Source of the DNA: JALOAP01 sp964632355
Lineage (GTDB): Bacteria > Chloroflexota > Dehalococcoidia > Tepidiformales > Tepidiformaceae
Assembly (NCBI GenBank): GCA_964632355.1
Contig: CAZWBW010000016.1
Span: 1 to 38,822 of the forward strand
Reading direction: 5' to 3'
Length of the DNA: 38,822 nucleotides
Shown here: positions 16,121-23,927 of the stretch, in pieces
Numbering within the stretch: the first letter of the stretch is position 1
Layout of the letters: every line of letters starts with the position of its first letter
Made by a program: the position numbers and the translations under genes
The notes under the pieces: model-generated
Databases searched by the model: none
What the model saw: the letters and a program-made list of their open reading frames with translations, nothing else
What the model was told of the DNA's origin: nothing

Positions 16121-17095
16121 ATGCGCGTGTCACCCTCTGTGCGGGCCGTCCAGGTACCCGACGACAACCCCATGCATCCCGACTACACGAGCATCTACCT
16201 CGTCGGCGAGGGCCAGGTGCTCACGATCGACGCGGGCGAAGCGATGGACCGCTACCAGTGGATGCTTCGCGGCTACCTCGCGGCGGTGGAGAAAGCGGAG
16301 ATCGCGCTTTCGAGCATCACCCATCACCACCCCGACCACATCGGCAACCTGAAGTGGATGCGGGAGGAGCTCGGGGCGGAGGTGCTGGTGCCGAAGGAGG
16401 CGCCGAAGCTGCTCAAGGGGAAGCTCCCGCGCTCGGGGGTCGAAACGCTGGAAGACGGCCAGGTCATCGAACTCGATGGCGGGGTGCGCGTGCAGGTGCT
16501 GGTCACCCCGGGCCACAGCGTCGATTCGGTCTGCTACTACATCGAAGAGGAAGGCGTGCTGTTCACGGGCGACACGCTCCTCGGCAGTTCGACCACGACG
16601 GTGTGGGACCTCGGTGAGTACCGGCGAACGCTGAAACGGCTCATCGAACTGCCGAACCTGAAGGTCATCTGCCCGGGGCATGGACCGCTGGTGCACGACC
16701 CGCGCGAACGGCTCCAGTCGTACATCGACCACCGCGACATGCGCGAGCGGCAGATCCTCGAAGCGTTGAAGGAAGGCGGTCCGATGACGAGCTGGGACAT
16801 CATGCTCAAGCTCTACCCGGACATTAATCCGCGGCTGCGGCGGGCTGCCGACAACAACGTGCGGTCGCACCTCGCGCAGCTCGAAGCCGAGGGGCGGCTG
16901 ACCGTCTACCCGGGCAAGCCGCGAAAGCCGAGCGCTGCCCGGAAGCGCCGGCAGGAAGAGCACGCTCGCCAGCGCGACCTGATCATCCGGAAAGCGAAGC
17001 GGCTGGAGGCTGCCAAGCGCCGCGCCGAGATCCGGGAGGCGGAGAACCCGCCAACCTCGGAGTGGATCGAACCGCCACGGTACGAACTGAAGTAA
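16121..17095 (+). CDS. Metallo-beta-lactamase-fold hydrolase with winged-helix and basic tail
   Basis: A 324-residue MBL-fold protein of the LACTB2/glyoxalase-II-like group. The metal motif is HHHPDH (68-73), and further ligands lie in TPGHS, FTGDT and CPGHGP. After the catalytic domain (about 1-210) comes a winged-helix-like segment (about 212-266, ending in VRSHLAQLEAEGRL), as in LACTB2-type proteins. Residues about 270-310 form a highly basic helical tail (KPSAARKRRQEEHARQRD). LACTB2 is an endoribonuclease, so a nucleic-acid substrate is possible; a thioester substrate is the alternative. The gene is monocistronic, with TAGGAT six bases before the ATG. Confidence 0.85.
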   Translation: MRVSPSVRAVQVPDDNPMHPDYTSIYLVGEGQVLTIDAGEAMDRYQWMLRGYLAAVEKAEIALSSITHHHPDHIGNLKWMREELGAEVLVPKEAPKLLKGKLPRSGVETLEDGQVIELDGGVRVQVLVTPGHSVDSVCYYIEEEGVLFTGDTLLGSSTTTVWDLGEYRRTLKRLIELPNLKVICPGHGPLVHDPRERLQSYIDHRDMRERQILEALKEGGPMTSWDIMLKLYPDINPRLRRAADNNVRSHLAQLEAEGRLTVYPGKPRKPSAARKRRQEEHARQRDLIIRKAKRLEAAKRRAEIREAENPPTSEWIEPPRYELK

Positions 17096-17221
17096 CCGGC
17101 CAGCCCAGGGCTCGTTTTCGTTGCAGGGAAGCGCGTCGCAGTATGGCGCGCTTCACAGAAGGTGATTTCACCGGGTGGGCACACTCTGCCAGGCTTTCGC
17201 ACTTCCTGGCAGGAGACAGCA

Positions 17222-18295
17222 GTGACCACCACATCGATTGATCCGAAGCTCGCCGAGCAAAAGGCGGAACTCGCCATCGGCTACCTGGCTGGCGGGCTCA
17301 CGGCCAGCCTCATCTACCTGGGCGACAAGCTCGGGCTGTACCGGGCGATGGACGGCGCCGGGGCAATGACCAGCGCGGAACTCGCCGAACGGACCGGGTT
17401 CGCCGAGCGCTTCGTCCGTGAATGGCTGAACCAGCAGGCAGCCGCGGGAATCCTCGAGTACCGCGGCGCGGGCCAGTTCGAACTCACACCGGAAGCGAGC
17501 CTCGTCTTCGTCGACGAAGCGAACGAGAACTCGGTCATCGGCATGTTCGGCGACTTCCCGGCGCTGGTATCGCAATACGACCGGCTCCCCGAGGTGTTCC
17601 GAAGCGGCATCGGTTTCACGTACGACGACGGTGGCCCGTCCATCGCGCGAACCATCGACCGCGGATTGGGCCCGTGGAACCGCTCGGGGCTCATCGAGCA
17701 GGCGCTCCCGAAGGTCGATGGCCTCCTCGCGAAGCTGGAGGCGGGCGCAGAGGTCGCGGACGTTGGCTGCGGTGCGGCCGCCGGGATTATCGAACTGGCG
17801 AAGCGCTACCCGCAGTCCCGCTTCCACGGGTACGACAACTCCCAAAACGCGCTGCGGATCGCCCGGGAGAACATCGGCGCGGCCGGGCTGACGAACGTCT
17901 TCCTGCACAACAGCGACGAAGAGCCGCTGCCCGCTACACCACGGTTCGATGTCGTGCTGACGCTCGACTGCCTGCACGACATGAGCCGCCCGGACCTCGC
18001 GGCCGCTGCCATTCGGCGCGCCATCAAGCCCGAAGGCACGTGGTTCATCATGGACAGCCGCTGTGGCGCGACGCTGGAGGAGAACCTCGAAAACCCGCTC
18101 GGGGGTTTCCTGTACGGCATCTCGCTGGGGCTCTGCCTGCCGTCATCGGCTTCGACCGAAAACGGGCTCGCGCTGGGGACCGCCGGGCTGCCTGAGCCGC
18201 GGATGCGCGAGCTGGTGGAGGGCGCAGGGTTCGCTTCGTTCCGCTCCGTTCCATTGGAGCATCCTATGAATGCGTTTTACGAGGCCCACCCCTAA
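17222..18295 (+). CDS. Class I SAM-dependent methyltransferase with winged-helix N-terminus
   Basis: A 357-residue methyltransferase. The N-terminal 90 residues form a winged-helix dimerisation region (SLIYLGDKLGLYRAM, then a short recognition-helix-like segment). The Rossmann domain has SAM motif I VADVGCGAAAG near residue 180, an acidic strand end in FHGYDNS, and DVVLTLDCLHDM as motif IV-like. The C-terminal half contains a Gly-rich GGFLYGISLGLCLPSS loop. The GTG at 17222 was chosen for the GGCAGGAG ribosome-binding site just upstream; a start at 17162 would add 20 unconserved residues. The layout resembles methyltransferases of small phenolic or heterocyclic compounds. The substrate is unknown. 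Confidence 0.85.
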   Translation: MTTTSIDPKLAEQKAELAIGYLAGGLTASLIYLGDKLGLYRAMDGAGAMTSAELAERTGFAERFVREWLNQQAAAGILEYRGAGQFELTPEASLVFVDEANENSVIGMFGDFPALVSQYDRLPEVFRSGIGFTYDDGGPSIARTIDRGLGPWNRSGLIEQALPKVDGLLAKLEAGAEVADVGCGAAAGIIELAKRYPQSRFHGYDNSQNALRIARENIGAAGLTNVFLHNSDEEPLPATPRFDVVLTLDCLHDMSRPDLAAAAIRRAIKPEGTWFIMDSRCGATLEENLENPLGGFLYGISLGLCLPSSASTENGLALGTAGLPEPRMRELVEGAGFASFRSVPLEHPMNAFYEAHP

Positions 18296-18384
18296 GGGCG
18301 CGAGGAATAGCCGGGACGTACGTGACATACATACTTGTGAAAGTGAATATTAGGAGAAACGCGTAGAGCGTCTCTTCACCGTCC

Positions 18385-18415
18385 TTGCTTGAATGAGGTT
18401 GACGGGTGATATAGT
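18385..18415 (+). promoter_or_regulatory. Sigma-70-like promoter for the pseudophosphatase gene
   Basis: The -10 box TATAGT is at 18410-18415. Possible -35 elements are TTGCTT (18385-18390, spacer 19) or CTTGAA (18388-18393, spacer 16). The region is AT-rich relative to its surroundings. The start point would be near 18420, giving a leader of about 100 bases. Confidence 0.55.
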
Positions 18416-18419
18416 GGCT

Positions 18420-18471
18420 TTCCTAGCGCTGGCGGGGTGTTTGCCGCGTTCGCGGCGACGGCGCTAAGGAA
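18420..18471 (+). other. Structured 5' leader: nested hairpins
   Basis: The leader begins with TTCCTAGCGC (18420-18429), which pairs with GCGCTAAGGAA (18461-18471), 10 bp with one bulged A. Inside is a second hairpin, GCCGC (18443-18447) with GCGGC (18452-18456). Transcription should start at or near the first strand. It does not match a riboswitch class I know. It lies about 50 bases before the TTG start of the pseudophosphatase gene. Confidence 0.45.
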
Positions 18472-18519
18472 GTCCCTATCGCCCCCTGCCTATCCTGTGA
18501 GCAAAGGACGGTCGAGGTT

Positions 18520-20988
18520 TTGACCGAACCCCTCCAGGTTGGCCAGTTCGCGATTGTGGATCACGAACCGGTTGACCGTGGTCCAAATGCCGGAGTTTTT
18601 CTCGGCCGAGGGCCTGCCGACGACCGAGCAGAGCTGTACCTCGTGGCCGAGGGCACCTCATCGGCAGGTGAGGCGTTCGCCGGCCAGGTGGTGACAGCAT
18701 CTGGCCGCGCCTGGAACACCTTCGACATGAGCCTGACCGGCGCGCTGCGTCGTCTCTTCACCGACGCCGAGCGCCAGGTCCGCGATTGGAACCGCAAGAG
18801 CATCCCCGAGCACCGTGTCGGCATCGGGCTGACCTGCTTCGGCAGGCGCGGAAACCACGCGGTCATCGCGCAGGCGGGCCCGAGCGCCGCGTTCCACTGG
18901 CATCGCGGCAGCGTCGATATGTACATCACCTCCGAGAAGAACGCGGAGCCCATCGGCCCGGGAGAGATAGAGCCGCAGCTCACGCGTATCGAGTTCGACC
19001 CCGGCGACCGGGTGCTGATGCTTTCGACAGCAGCGCTCGCCGAACTGGACAACGAGCTCATCGAAGGCATCCTCAACCTCCAGGGCGAGAAGATCCTCGC
19101 CGAGGTGTACCACCGCATTTCGCACCTCCAGCACGTGACGGTGCTGCTGGTTCAGAACCCGCCGCGGCTGGAAGAGGAACCCGAAGACGACGAGAACACG
19201 TTCGTCATCGGCGAGGAGGAGCAGGAGGCCCCGTCCGACAGCACCGAGGAGCCGGAGGCCACTGAACGCCCGAAGAACGGCGCCGGGAAGCAGGCGGTCC
19301 GGGACGGGTTCCAGCCCACGCTCTTCCTGAGGGACCGCGAAAGCGACGACGCGGTGCTGGCCGCACGGCGAAAACTCATCGACCTGCAGCAGACCCGGAA
19401 GCGCGAGGTGGCGGTTGCCCCGGTTGCTCCGGCGGTCGCGGTCGCCGAGATCCCGGAACCACTGCGGCCGGCAGCGGGCGAGACGCGCCTGGCCATCCTC
19501 GCGGCGCAACATCGCGCGTACGCCAGCCTCGGCGCGGCGGCGCTCCCCGCTTTTCGACCCGGCCACGCCCACACCAGCATCGATACCGGCAGCGAGACGG
19601 CGCGGCGCCACCGGCGCGACAGCTTCACCCGCAGCCTCGTGCGTGAGGAGCCGCCACCGCGGCCGCCCATCCAGGACCCCGATATCCCCCTCGCCGACGA
19701 CATGGCCGAGGACCTACGCGCGCGGAACAGCGTTTCAAGCCCGATCGAGGATGCTATCGCGGTGAACCACGAAGTGAGCCTCACGAGCGGTGCGCCACTG
19801 GTCCGCGTTCGCCCGGCGATCCGCGGGCGCTGGAAGGCGCAGGGAACGCTCTCGCGACGGCGGACGATAGTCATCGGCCAGCACCCGCCGACGTGGCTCG
19901 TCATCCTGATCGGCCTCGGCATTCTGCTGACGCTCGTGGGCTTCCTGGTTGTGCCCGGGATGATCGACGACCAGGGCGAAGGCAAGTACGTGGCACTCAT
20001 CAACGAAGCGCAGCGCCATATCGCGACGGCCGACGCCAGCCCCGACCCGGCAGCAAAACGGGCGGAGTTGCAACAGGCACAGGCGCTCCTGCTCGAAGCG
20101 CGTGACACCCAGAGTTCGGGCCCCGAAGTCGAACGGCTGCTCGGCGACGTGCGAGCCGCGCTCGACGTGATGGACGCAGTGCGCGAACCGGCATCCGTCG
20201 AAGTCGTGGCCAGCCTCGAACAGTTCGGCGACCAGCCGGTGGCGGTCGCTCGGCTCGTGGTGACCGGCGACCGCGCGTACATCCTCGACAGCGCATCGTC
20301 GCAGGTCATCGACATCGACCTCGCGAGCGGCGAACGGCGCGTCGTCTTCCGGGAGGACCGCGACGCAGGGCGCGCCCAGCCGGTAGCGGTGGCAGCCGGG
20401 GAGTTCAACGGCGCCACGCAGCTTTTCGTGCTCGACGGAAACCGCGCGCTCTGGGCGCTCAACGCGGCCGGGGAAGTGCAGCAACTCGAGTTCGCCGCGC
20501 CCAAGGGCCTGGCAGCGACGGACATCGGGGTGCACGGCCGCGACCTGTACGTGCTCGACGCATCGGCCGCGGTGATCTGGCGATTCGCACCGACGGACCG
20601 AGGGTATGGCGCGCCACCTGCTGTTGCGCTCGAAACGCCGGACCTCGCGGCTGCCCGCCGCATGCTTGTCGACGGCGAAATCGTCACGTCGGATGCCGAC
20701 GGCACGGTACATCTGTTCGTCAATCAGCTCGCGCTGACGCTCTCGGAAGCGGGCATCGACGAGCGCCTGGTGGAAGCGCGGCAGCCGAACCGGCTGGGCG
20801 CCGACGGCAACATTGCGATCGTCGATGGGCCGAACAACCGGATCGTTGTTTTCCGCCCGGATGGGGCGTTCGACCACCAGTACCGGCACAAGAGCTTCAA
20901 CGGAATTTCGGCGCTGGCGATGCACGACGATGTCGGGTACGTGTTCGCTGGCGGCCAGCTCCTGCGTGTCCAGTTCGCTGCCGAGTGA
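18520..20988 (+). CDS. Membrane-spanning PP2C-like pseudophosphatase with external beta-propeller
   Basis: An 822-residue protein in three parts. Residues 1-220 follow the PP2C/PPM fold order, but the metal-binding motifs have decayed: DGxGG reads AEGTSSAGE, GDS reads GPS (QAGPSAAF) and SDG reads STA (VLMLSTAAL). Residues 221-455 are a long charged, low-complexity cytosolic linker. One transmembrane helix lies at about 457-482 (WLVILIGLGILLTLVGFLVV). Residues 490-545 are helical and 550-822 form about six propeller blades (for example AYILDSASSQVIDID), presumably outside the membrane. The start is TTG at 18520, preceded by GAGG. It probably binds phosphoprotein partners or senses envelope state without hydrolysis; that is inference. 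Confidence 0.75.
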   Translation: MTEPLQVGQFAIVDHEPVDRGPNAGVFLGRGPADDRAELYLVAEGTSSAGEAFAGQVVTASGRAWNTFDMSLTGALRRLFTDAERQVRDWNRKSIPEHRVGIGLTCFGRRGNHAVIAQAGPSAAFHWHRGSVDMYITSEKNAEPIGPGEIEPQLTRIEFDPGDRVLMLSTAALAELDNELIEGILNLQGEKILAEVYHRISHLQHVTVLLVQNPPRLEEEPEDDENTFVIGEEEQEAPSDSTEEPEATERPKNGAGKQAVRDGFQPTLFLRDRESDDAVLAARRKLIDLQQTRKREVAVAPVAPAVAVAEIPEPLRPAAGETRLAILAAQHRAYASLGAAALPAFRPGHAHTSIDTGSETARRHRRDSFTRSLVREEPPPRPPIQDPDIPLADDMAEDLRARNSVSSPIEDAIAVNHEVSLTSGAPLVRVRPAIRGRWKAQGTLSRRRTIVIGQHPPTWLVILIGLGILLTLVGFLVVPGMIDDQGEGKYVALINEAQRHIATADASPDPAAKRAELQQAQALLLEARDTQSSGPEVERLLGDVRAALDVMDAVREPASVEVVASLEQFGDQPVAVARLVVTGDRAYILDSASSQVIDIDLASGERRVVFREDRDAGRAQPVAVAAGEFNGATQLFVLDGNRALWALNAAGEVQQLEFAAPKGLAATDIGVHGRDLYVLDASAAVIWRFAPTDRGYGAPPAVALETPDLAAARRMLVDGEIVTSDADGTVHLFVNQLALTLSEAGIDERLVEARQPNRLGADGNIAIVDGPNNRIVVFRPDGAFDHQYRHKSFNGISALAMHDDVGYVFAGGQLLRVQFAAE

Positions 20989-21079
20989 CCCAAACCATTT
21001 CGTTTCGAACTCGTTGCTCGGGGGCGAATAGCGTGGCACCATTCGCAACGGTGAGAGCCGACCGGCGACGGGAGAGAGT

Positions 21080-21940
21080 GTGACGTTTCCAGCGGGCCAG
21101 GAAGAACTTGCGAACGTCTGTCCCTACCTGGGCCTGGCCGACGACGCCGACTCGCATGCGACGTACCCGACCGAGGCACACCGCTGCTACCGGCTCGAAA
21201 ATCCCACGCGCATTGCAACGGGTCACCAGGAAACCTACTGCCTCGGCGCGAACCATGTGACGTGCCCGGTGTTCCGCGGCGAAGGCATCGGTGCGACGCG
21301 AGCGGCGGCAGGCGCTGGTGCGGCGGCAGCAGCCGGCGGACATCCCGGCCGCGGCCCGCGACCAGCCGGCGAAGGCGCACCACGCGGCCGGGCGGGACGA
21401 GAGGGCGGCCGGTCACCGGCGCTCGAGCGGCGGCGCCCAACCGGGACGCTGAGCCCGCGCCCCAGCGGTGGCGGCATCAGCATGCCCGTAGCCACCATTG
21501 GCCTGTTCGCGCTGGCCATTGTTGTGCTGGCGCTCGCGTTCATCATCAACCGCGCGGTCGGTGGCAACGGTGGCGACGATCTGAGCCCGGCGGACCAGTT
21601 CGCGAGCCAGCAGGCCAATCGCAGCGAGACGCAGACGCCGGCGGGTTCGGGCGGTTCGGACCAGACGCCGGACCAGGGCAACGACCAGCAGCCCGGCGGC
21701 GGCGCGACCACTCCGGCCGGCGGCGACGAGGGCGGTGACGACGAAGGTGACGACGAAACGCCCACACCCTCCGGTGGCGGCAGCAGCAGCGGGGATGTGT
21801 ACGTGGTCCAGGCCGGCGACATGTGCGCCACGATCGCGCAGGAACACGGGCTGACGCTCGATGAGCTCTACGAGCTGAACCCCGAGATCAACGACGGTTG
21901 CACGAACCTGAGCGTCGGCCAGGAACTCCGCGTCCGGTAA
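21080..21940 (+). CDS. Single-pass LysM protein with Cys/His-rich cytosolic head
   Basis: A 286-residue protein. Residues 12-65 carry four Cys (14, 36, 54, 62) and four His (26, 34, 49, 59), including NVCPYLGL and YCLGANHVTCPVF; it could bind zinc or an iron-sulfur cluster. A low-complexity Ala/Gly/Arg segment follows, then a transmembrane helix (about 136-158). Next comes a Gly/Asp/Thr/Pro-rich external stalk and one C-terminal LysM (about 238-286, YVVQAGDMCATIAQEHGLTL). The LysM domain has two extra Cys that could form a disulfide and would bind peptidoglycan or another glycan. The GTG start has a GGGAGAG ribosome-binding site. It shares N-in topology with the preceding protein. Confidence 0.85.
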   Translation: MTFPAGQEELANVCPYLGLADDADSHATYPTEAHRCYRLENPTRIATGHQETYCLGANHVTCPVFRGEGIGATRAAAGAGAAAAAGGHPGRGPRPAGEGAPRGRAGREGGRSPALERRRPTGTLSPRPSGGGISMPVATIGLFALAIVVLALAFIINRAVGGNGGDDLSPADQFASQQANRSETQTPAGSGGSDQTPDQGNDQQPGGGATTPAGGDEGGDDEGDDETPTPSGGGSSSGDVYVVQAGDMCATIAQEHGLTLDELYELNPEINDGCTNLSVGQELRVR

Positions 21941-21962
21941 CGACGAGCCTCGACACGTGGAT

Positions 21963-21989
21963 ACTCCCGCCGGACCGGTGGGAGTTTTT
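21963..21989 (+). terminator. Intrinsic terminator after the LysM gene
   Basis: ACTCCC and GGGAGT form the outer stem, with CCGG repeats inside, followed by TTTTT. It ends at the stop codon of the convergent HD gene. Confidence 0.8.
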
Positions 21990-22609
21990 CATTTCCCGTC
22001 GCGCGGGGGGCTGGGGTCGTTTTCGTGGTGCCAGCGAACCCACGTCTCGCGAGCGTGCCAGTGCGTCGGGTGGCTTTCCCAATCGTGCGTGCGCTCTTCG
22101 ACCCACTTCCAGTCGGACCAGCAGAGGAGCGCCATGTCGAGGTCCCGGCGGGCGAGTTGCCGAATGGCCTTCATGACCGGAGTACGCTGGCGCTTCCGCG
22201 GTTCGAACTTATCTGCGAGGAGCACGATCTTGGCGAGCAGCGGCATCTCGGGGTGGCCGAGCGTGTGATCCCGGATGGCGGCGAGCGCCTCCTCGTCGGT
22301 GACCCCGAAACGTTCGCGGAGAACGACGGCGGCGAGCGGCCCGTGCAGCATCACCGGCGTTCGTTCGTCTTCGGGCAGGATCGTGACACCGGCCTCGCGC
22401 GAGAGGCGCAGGAGTTCGGCAGGTTCGTGCGCGCGAAACAGGTCGTGACCCCAGACCGCGAGTTCGGTGCGTTCGGGGTCGACGTCCCAGCACGCGGCAA
22501 GTTCGAGGGCCTCATCGCGCACGCGTTCGATGTGGCGGATGAGCCCCTCGGGCCGGGACGCGAGTTCTTCGCGGATGGCAGCGATCTGCTGCTGAATGGA
22601 CGTGCCCAC
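21989..22609 (-). CDS. yqeK: YqeK-like HD-domain hydrolase (diadenosine tetraphosphate hydrolase family)
   Basis: A 206-residue HD-domain protein. The landmarks match YqeK, which cleaves Ap4A symmetrically to two ADP: RHIERVRDEALELA with the first His, GHDLFRA as the HD motif, LHGPLAA, then RDHTLGHPEMPLL and LLADKFEPRKR (YqeK has HTtG...M and AD..EP.R). The C-terminal 50 residues are Trp/His-rich and extend beyond the usual family length. The GTG start overlaps the HIT stop as TAGTG, so translation is coupled. With the HIT protein it suggests a dinucleoside-polyphosphate clearing unit. I am less sure of the exact substrate than of the family. Confidence 0.75.
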   Translation of the reverse strand: MGTSIQQQIAAIREELASRPEGLIRHIERVRDEALELAACWDVDPERTELAVWGHDLFRAHEPAELLRLSREAGVTILPEDERTPVMLHGPLAAVVLRERFGVTDEEALAAIRDHTLGHPEMPLLAKIVLLADKFEPRKRQRTPVMKAIRQLARRDLDMALLCWSDWKWVEERTHDWESHPTHWHARETWVRWHHENDPSPPRDGK

Positions 22610-22953
22610 TAGCCTTCAGGACCGAGCTTGCGACCGCCGAGCAGGTGCAGGTGCAGGTGGTTGATGGTCATGCCCGCGGCGTCGCCGACGTTGAACGCGA
22701 GCCGGTAGCCGGGTTCGAACACGCCCTCGATGCGTGCAACCTCCTTCGCGGTGACGAAGAGGTTCGCGAGCACCTCGGCGTGGCTCCATTCGATCTCGCG
22801 GGCGTCGGGAATGTGCTCGCGCGGGATGATGAGCGTGTGGATGGGTGCGCGCGGGTTGATGTCGCGGATGGCGAAGACCTTCTCGTTCTCCACCACCTTT
22901 TCGACCGGGATCTCGCCCCGGCTCATCTTGCAGAAGAGGCAGTCACTCGGCAT
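22609..22953 (-). CDS. HIT family protein, HINT-like
   Basis: A 114-residue histidine-triad protein. Residues 4-8 hold a CLFC zinc motif, with later His48 and His99 as the likely other ligands, and the catalytic triad is HLHLHLL (His99, His101, His103). HINT proteins hydrolyse AMP phosphoramidates and related adenylates; other HIT proteins act on Ap4A. The first part, CLFCKMSRGEIPVEKVVENE, is typical. The ATG at 22953 has TACAAT six bases upstream and no Shine-Dalgarno sequence. It is the first gene of a two-gene operon with the YqeK-like hydrolase. Confidence 0.93.
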   Translation of the reverse strand: MPSDCLFCKMSRGEIPVEKVVENEKVFAIRDINPRAPIHTLIIPREHIPDAREIEWSHAEVLANLFVTAKEVARIEGVFEPGYRLAFNVGDAAGMTINHLHLHLLGGRKLGPEG

Positions 22954-22959
22954 GCGCGC

Positions 22960-22965
22960 ATTGTA
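22960..22965 (-). promoter_or_regulatory. -10 box (TACAAT), leaderless start of HIT operon
   Basis: TACAAT on the minus strand is followed by GCGCGC (6 bases) and ATG, with no Shine-Dalgarno sequence. Confidence 0.55.
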
Positions 22966-23023
22966 GCAGCGAGCAGTGGCGCGGGAGGCGGCTCAGCGCC
23001 CGGTTTCCGCACGCGGGCGAGAG

Positions 23024-23770
23024 TCAGGCGAGCGAGTCGGCGCGAATCTCGTCGCGGCCGGATTCCATGGGCCTCCCGGCAAGCGCGTTCGCCGTCCATT
23101 CGGCGACGAGTTCGCCCACGATGCCGGGCGACCGCGTCAGCCCGTGGTCGTCCTCTTCGAGCAGGACGAGACGTTTCGGGTCGCCGGCGCGGCGATAGAT
23201 GTCTTCGCTGGCGGCGTAACTCAGGATCGCGTCGCCGGTGCCGTGGACGAGCAGCAGAGGCTTGTTAAGTTCGCCGACTTCCTGCGTGCCGTGGCGCTGC
23301 GGCGAAAGGGCGACGACCGCCTGGATGGCCGGCGAAAGGCCACCCGCGCGGATCGCGACAGCCCCGCCGAAGCTGTGGCCCACGACGGCGATTTCGGTTG
23401 CGCCAAGGCCGCGCAGGAAGTTGCACCCGGCGAGCGTATCGAGCACGCACTCCTCGAGGTGGTTCGGCTGGCGGTAGTCGAGCCGCAGCACCGAGAGGTT
23501 GTGCGTTCGGACGAGGTCGGGCAGGCGGTTGTAGAGGCGGTTCGCGGGCCCATCGATGCCGCCCATCGCGCCGCCGACGCAGATGATCGCGCCGGTGCCG
23601 CCTTCGACGACGTGGAAGATGCCGGGGATGTCGCCGCGGGTACTGATGAGGAGCACACGAAGGACGTCGGGCTGGCCGTCGAGCGGCTGGGCCGCCACAT
23701 TCAGAAGCCGGAGGCTGTAGTCCTGGCCGGGCGGCGGGCCCGGTTCGTCGTCGTCCCACATGTAGGTCAT
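23024..23770 (-). CDS. Alpha/beta-hydrolase (dienelactone hydrolase/serine esterase-like)
   Basis: A 248-residue alpha/beta-hydrolase. The nucleophile elbow is VVGHSFGGAV. The acid residue lies in VHGTGDAILSY and the catalytic His in EEDDHGL. An extra feature is the VGGAMGGIDGPANR loop in the oxyanion/lid region, resembling hydrolases of the DUF-type close to acylaminoacyl peptidases. No signal peptide is seen, so it is cytosolic. TATAGT lies six bases before the ATG at 23770. It is monocistronic and probably shares a divergent intergenic region with the SDR gene at 23928. The substrate is unknown. Confidence 0.85.
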   Translation of the reverse strand: MTYMWDDDEPGPPPGQDYSLRLLNVAAQPLDGQPDVLRVLLISTRGDIPGIFHVVEGGTGAIICVGGAMGGIDGPANRLYNRLPDLVRTHNLSVLRLDYRQPNHLEECVLDTLAGCNFLRGLGATEIAVVGHSFGGAVAIRAGGLSPAIQAVVALSPQRHGTQEVGELNKPLLLVHGTGDAILSYAASEDIYRRAGDPKRLVLLEEDDHGLTRSPGIVGELVAEWTANALAGRPMESGRDEIRADSLA

Positions 23771-23776
23771 GCGGCC

Positions 23777-23782
23777 ACTATA
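23777..23782 (-). promoter_or_regulatory. -10 box (TATAGT), leaderless start of alpha/beta-hydrolase
   Basis: TATAGT on the minus strand is followed by GGCCGC (6 bases) and ATG, with no Shine-Dalgarno sequence. Confidence 0.55.
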
Positions 23783-23927
23783 CGCCGTTGGCGAGCGGCT
23801 TTTCCCTCCCGGGGTTGCGAGGAAGAACGAATGGGGGATTACTGGTAACCTTCACTGCGCAACGACCCCGGCCAGCCTGGGGCAGACCGGGAACGTATCC
23901 CACAGGATGTAGAGAGGACTCACCGAG

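Noticed and set aside
18658..21048. Several long minus-strand frames opposite the pseudophosphatase
   Set aside because: The plus-strand frame has a membrane helix, a coherent propeller and a promoter; the minus-strand frames have none of these.
21481..21800. Gly/Asp/Thr/Pro-rich repeats in the LysM gene as a possible DNA repeat array
   Set aside because: The repeats are short, irregular and explained by a low-complexity protein stalk. There is no repeat-spacer pattern, so it is not a CRISPR array.
23840..23855. TTAC-TG-GTAA palindrome before the SDR gene
   Set aside because: The half-sites are only four bases and no regulator is adjacent, so it is too weak to call an operator.
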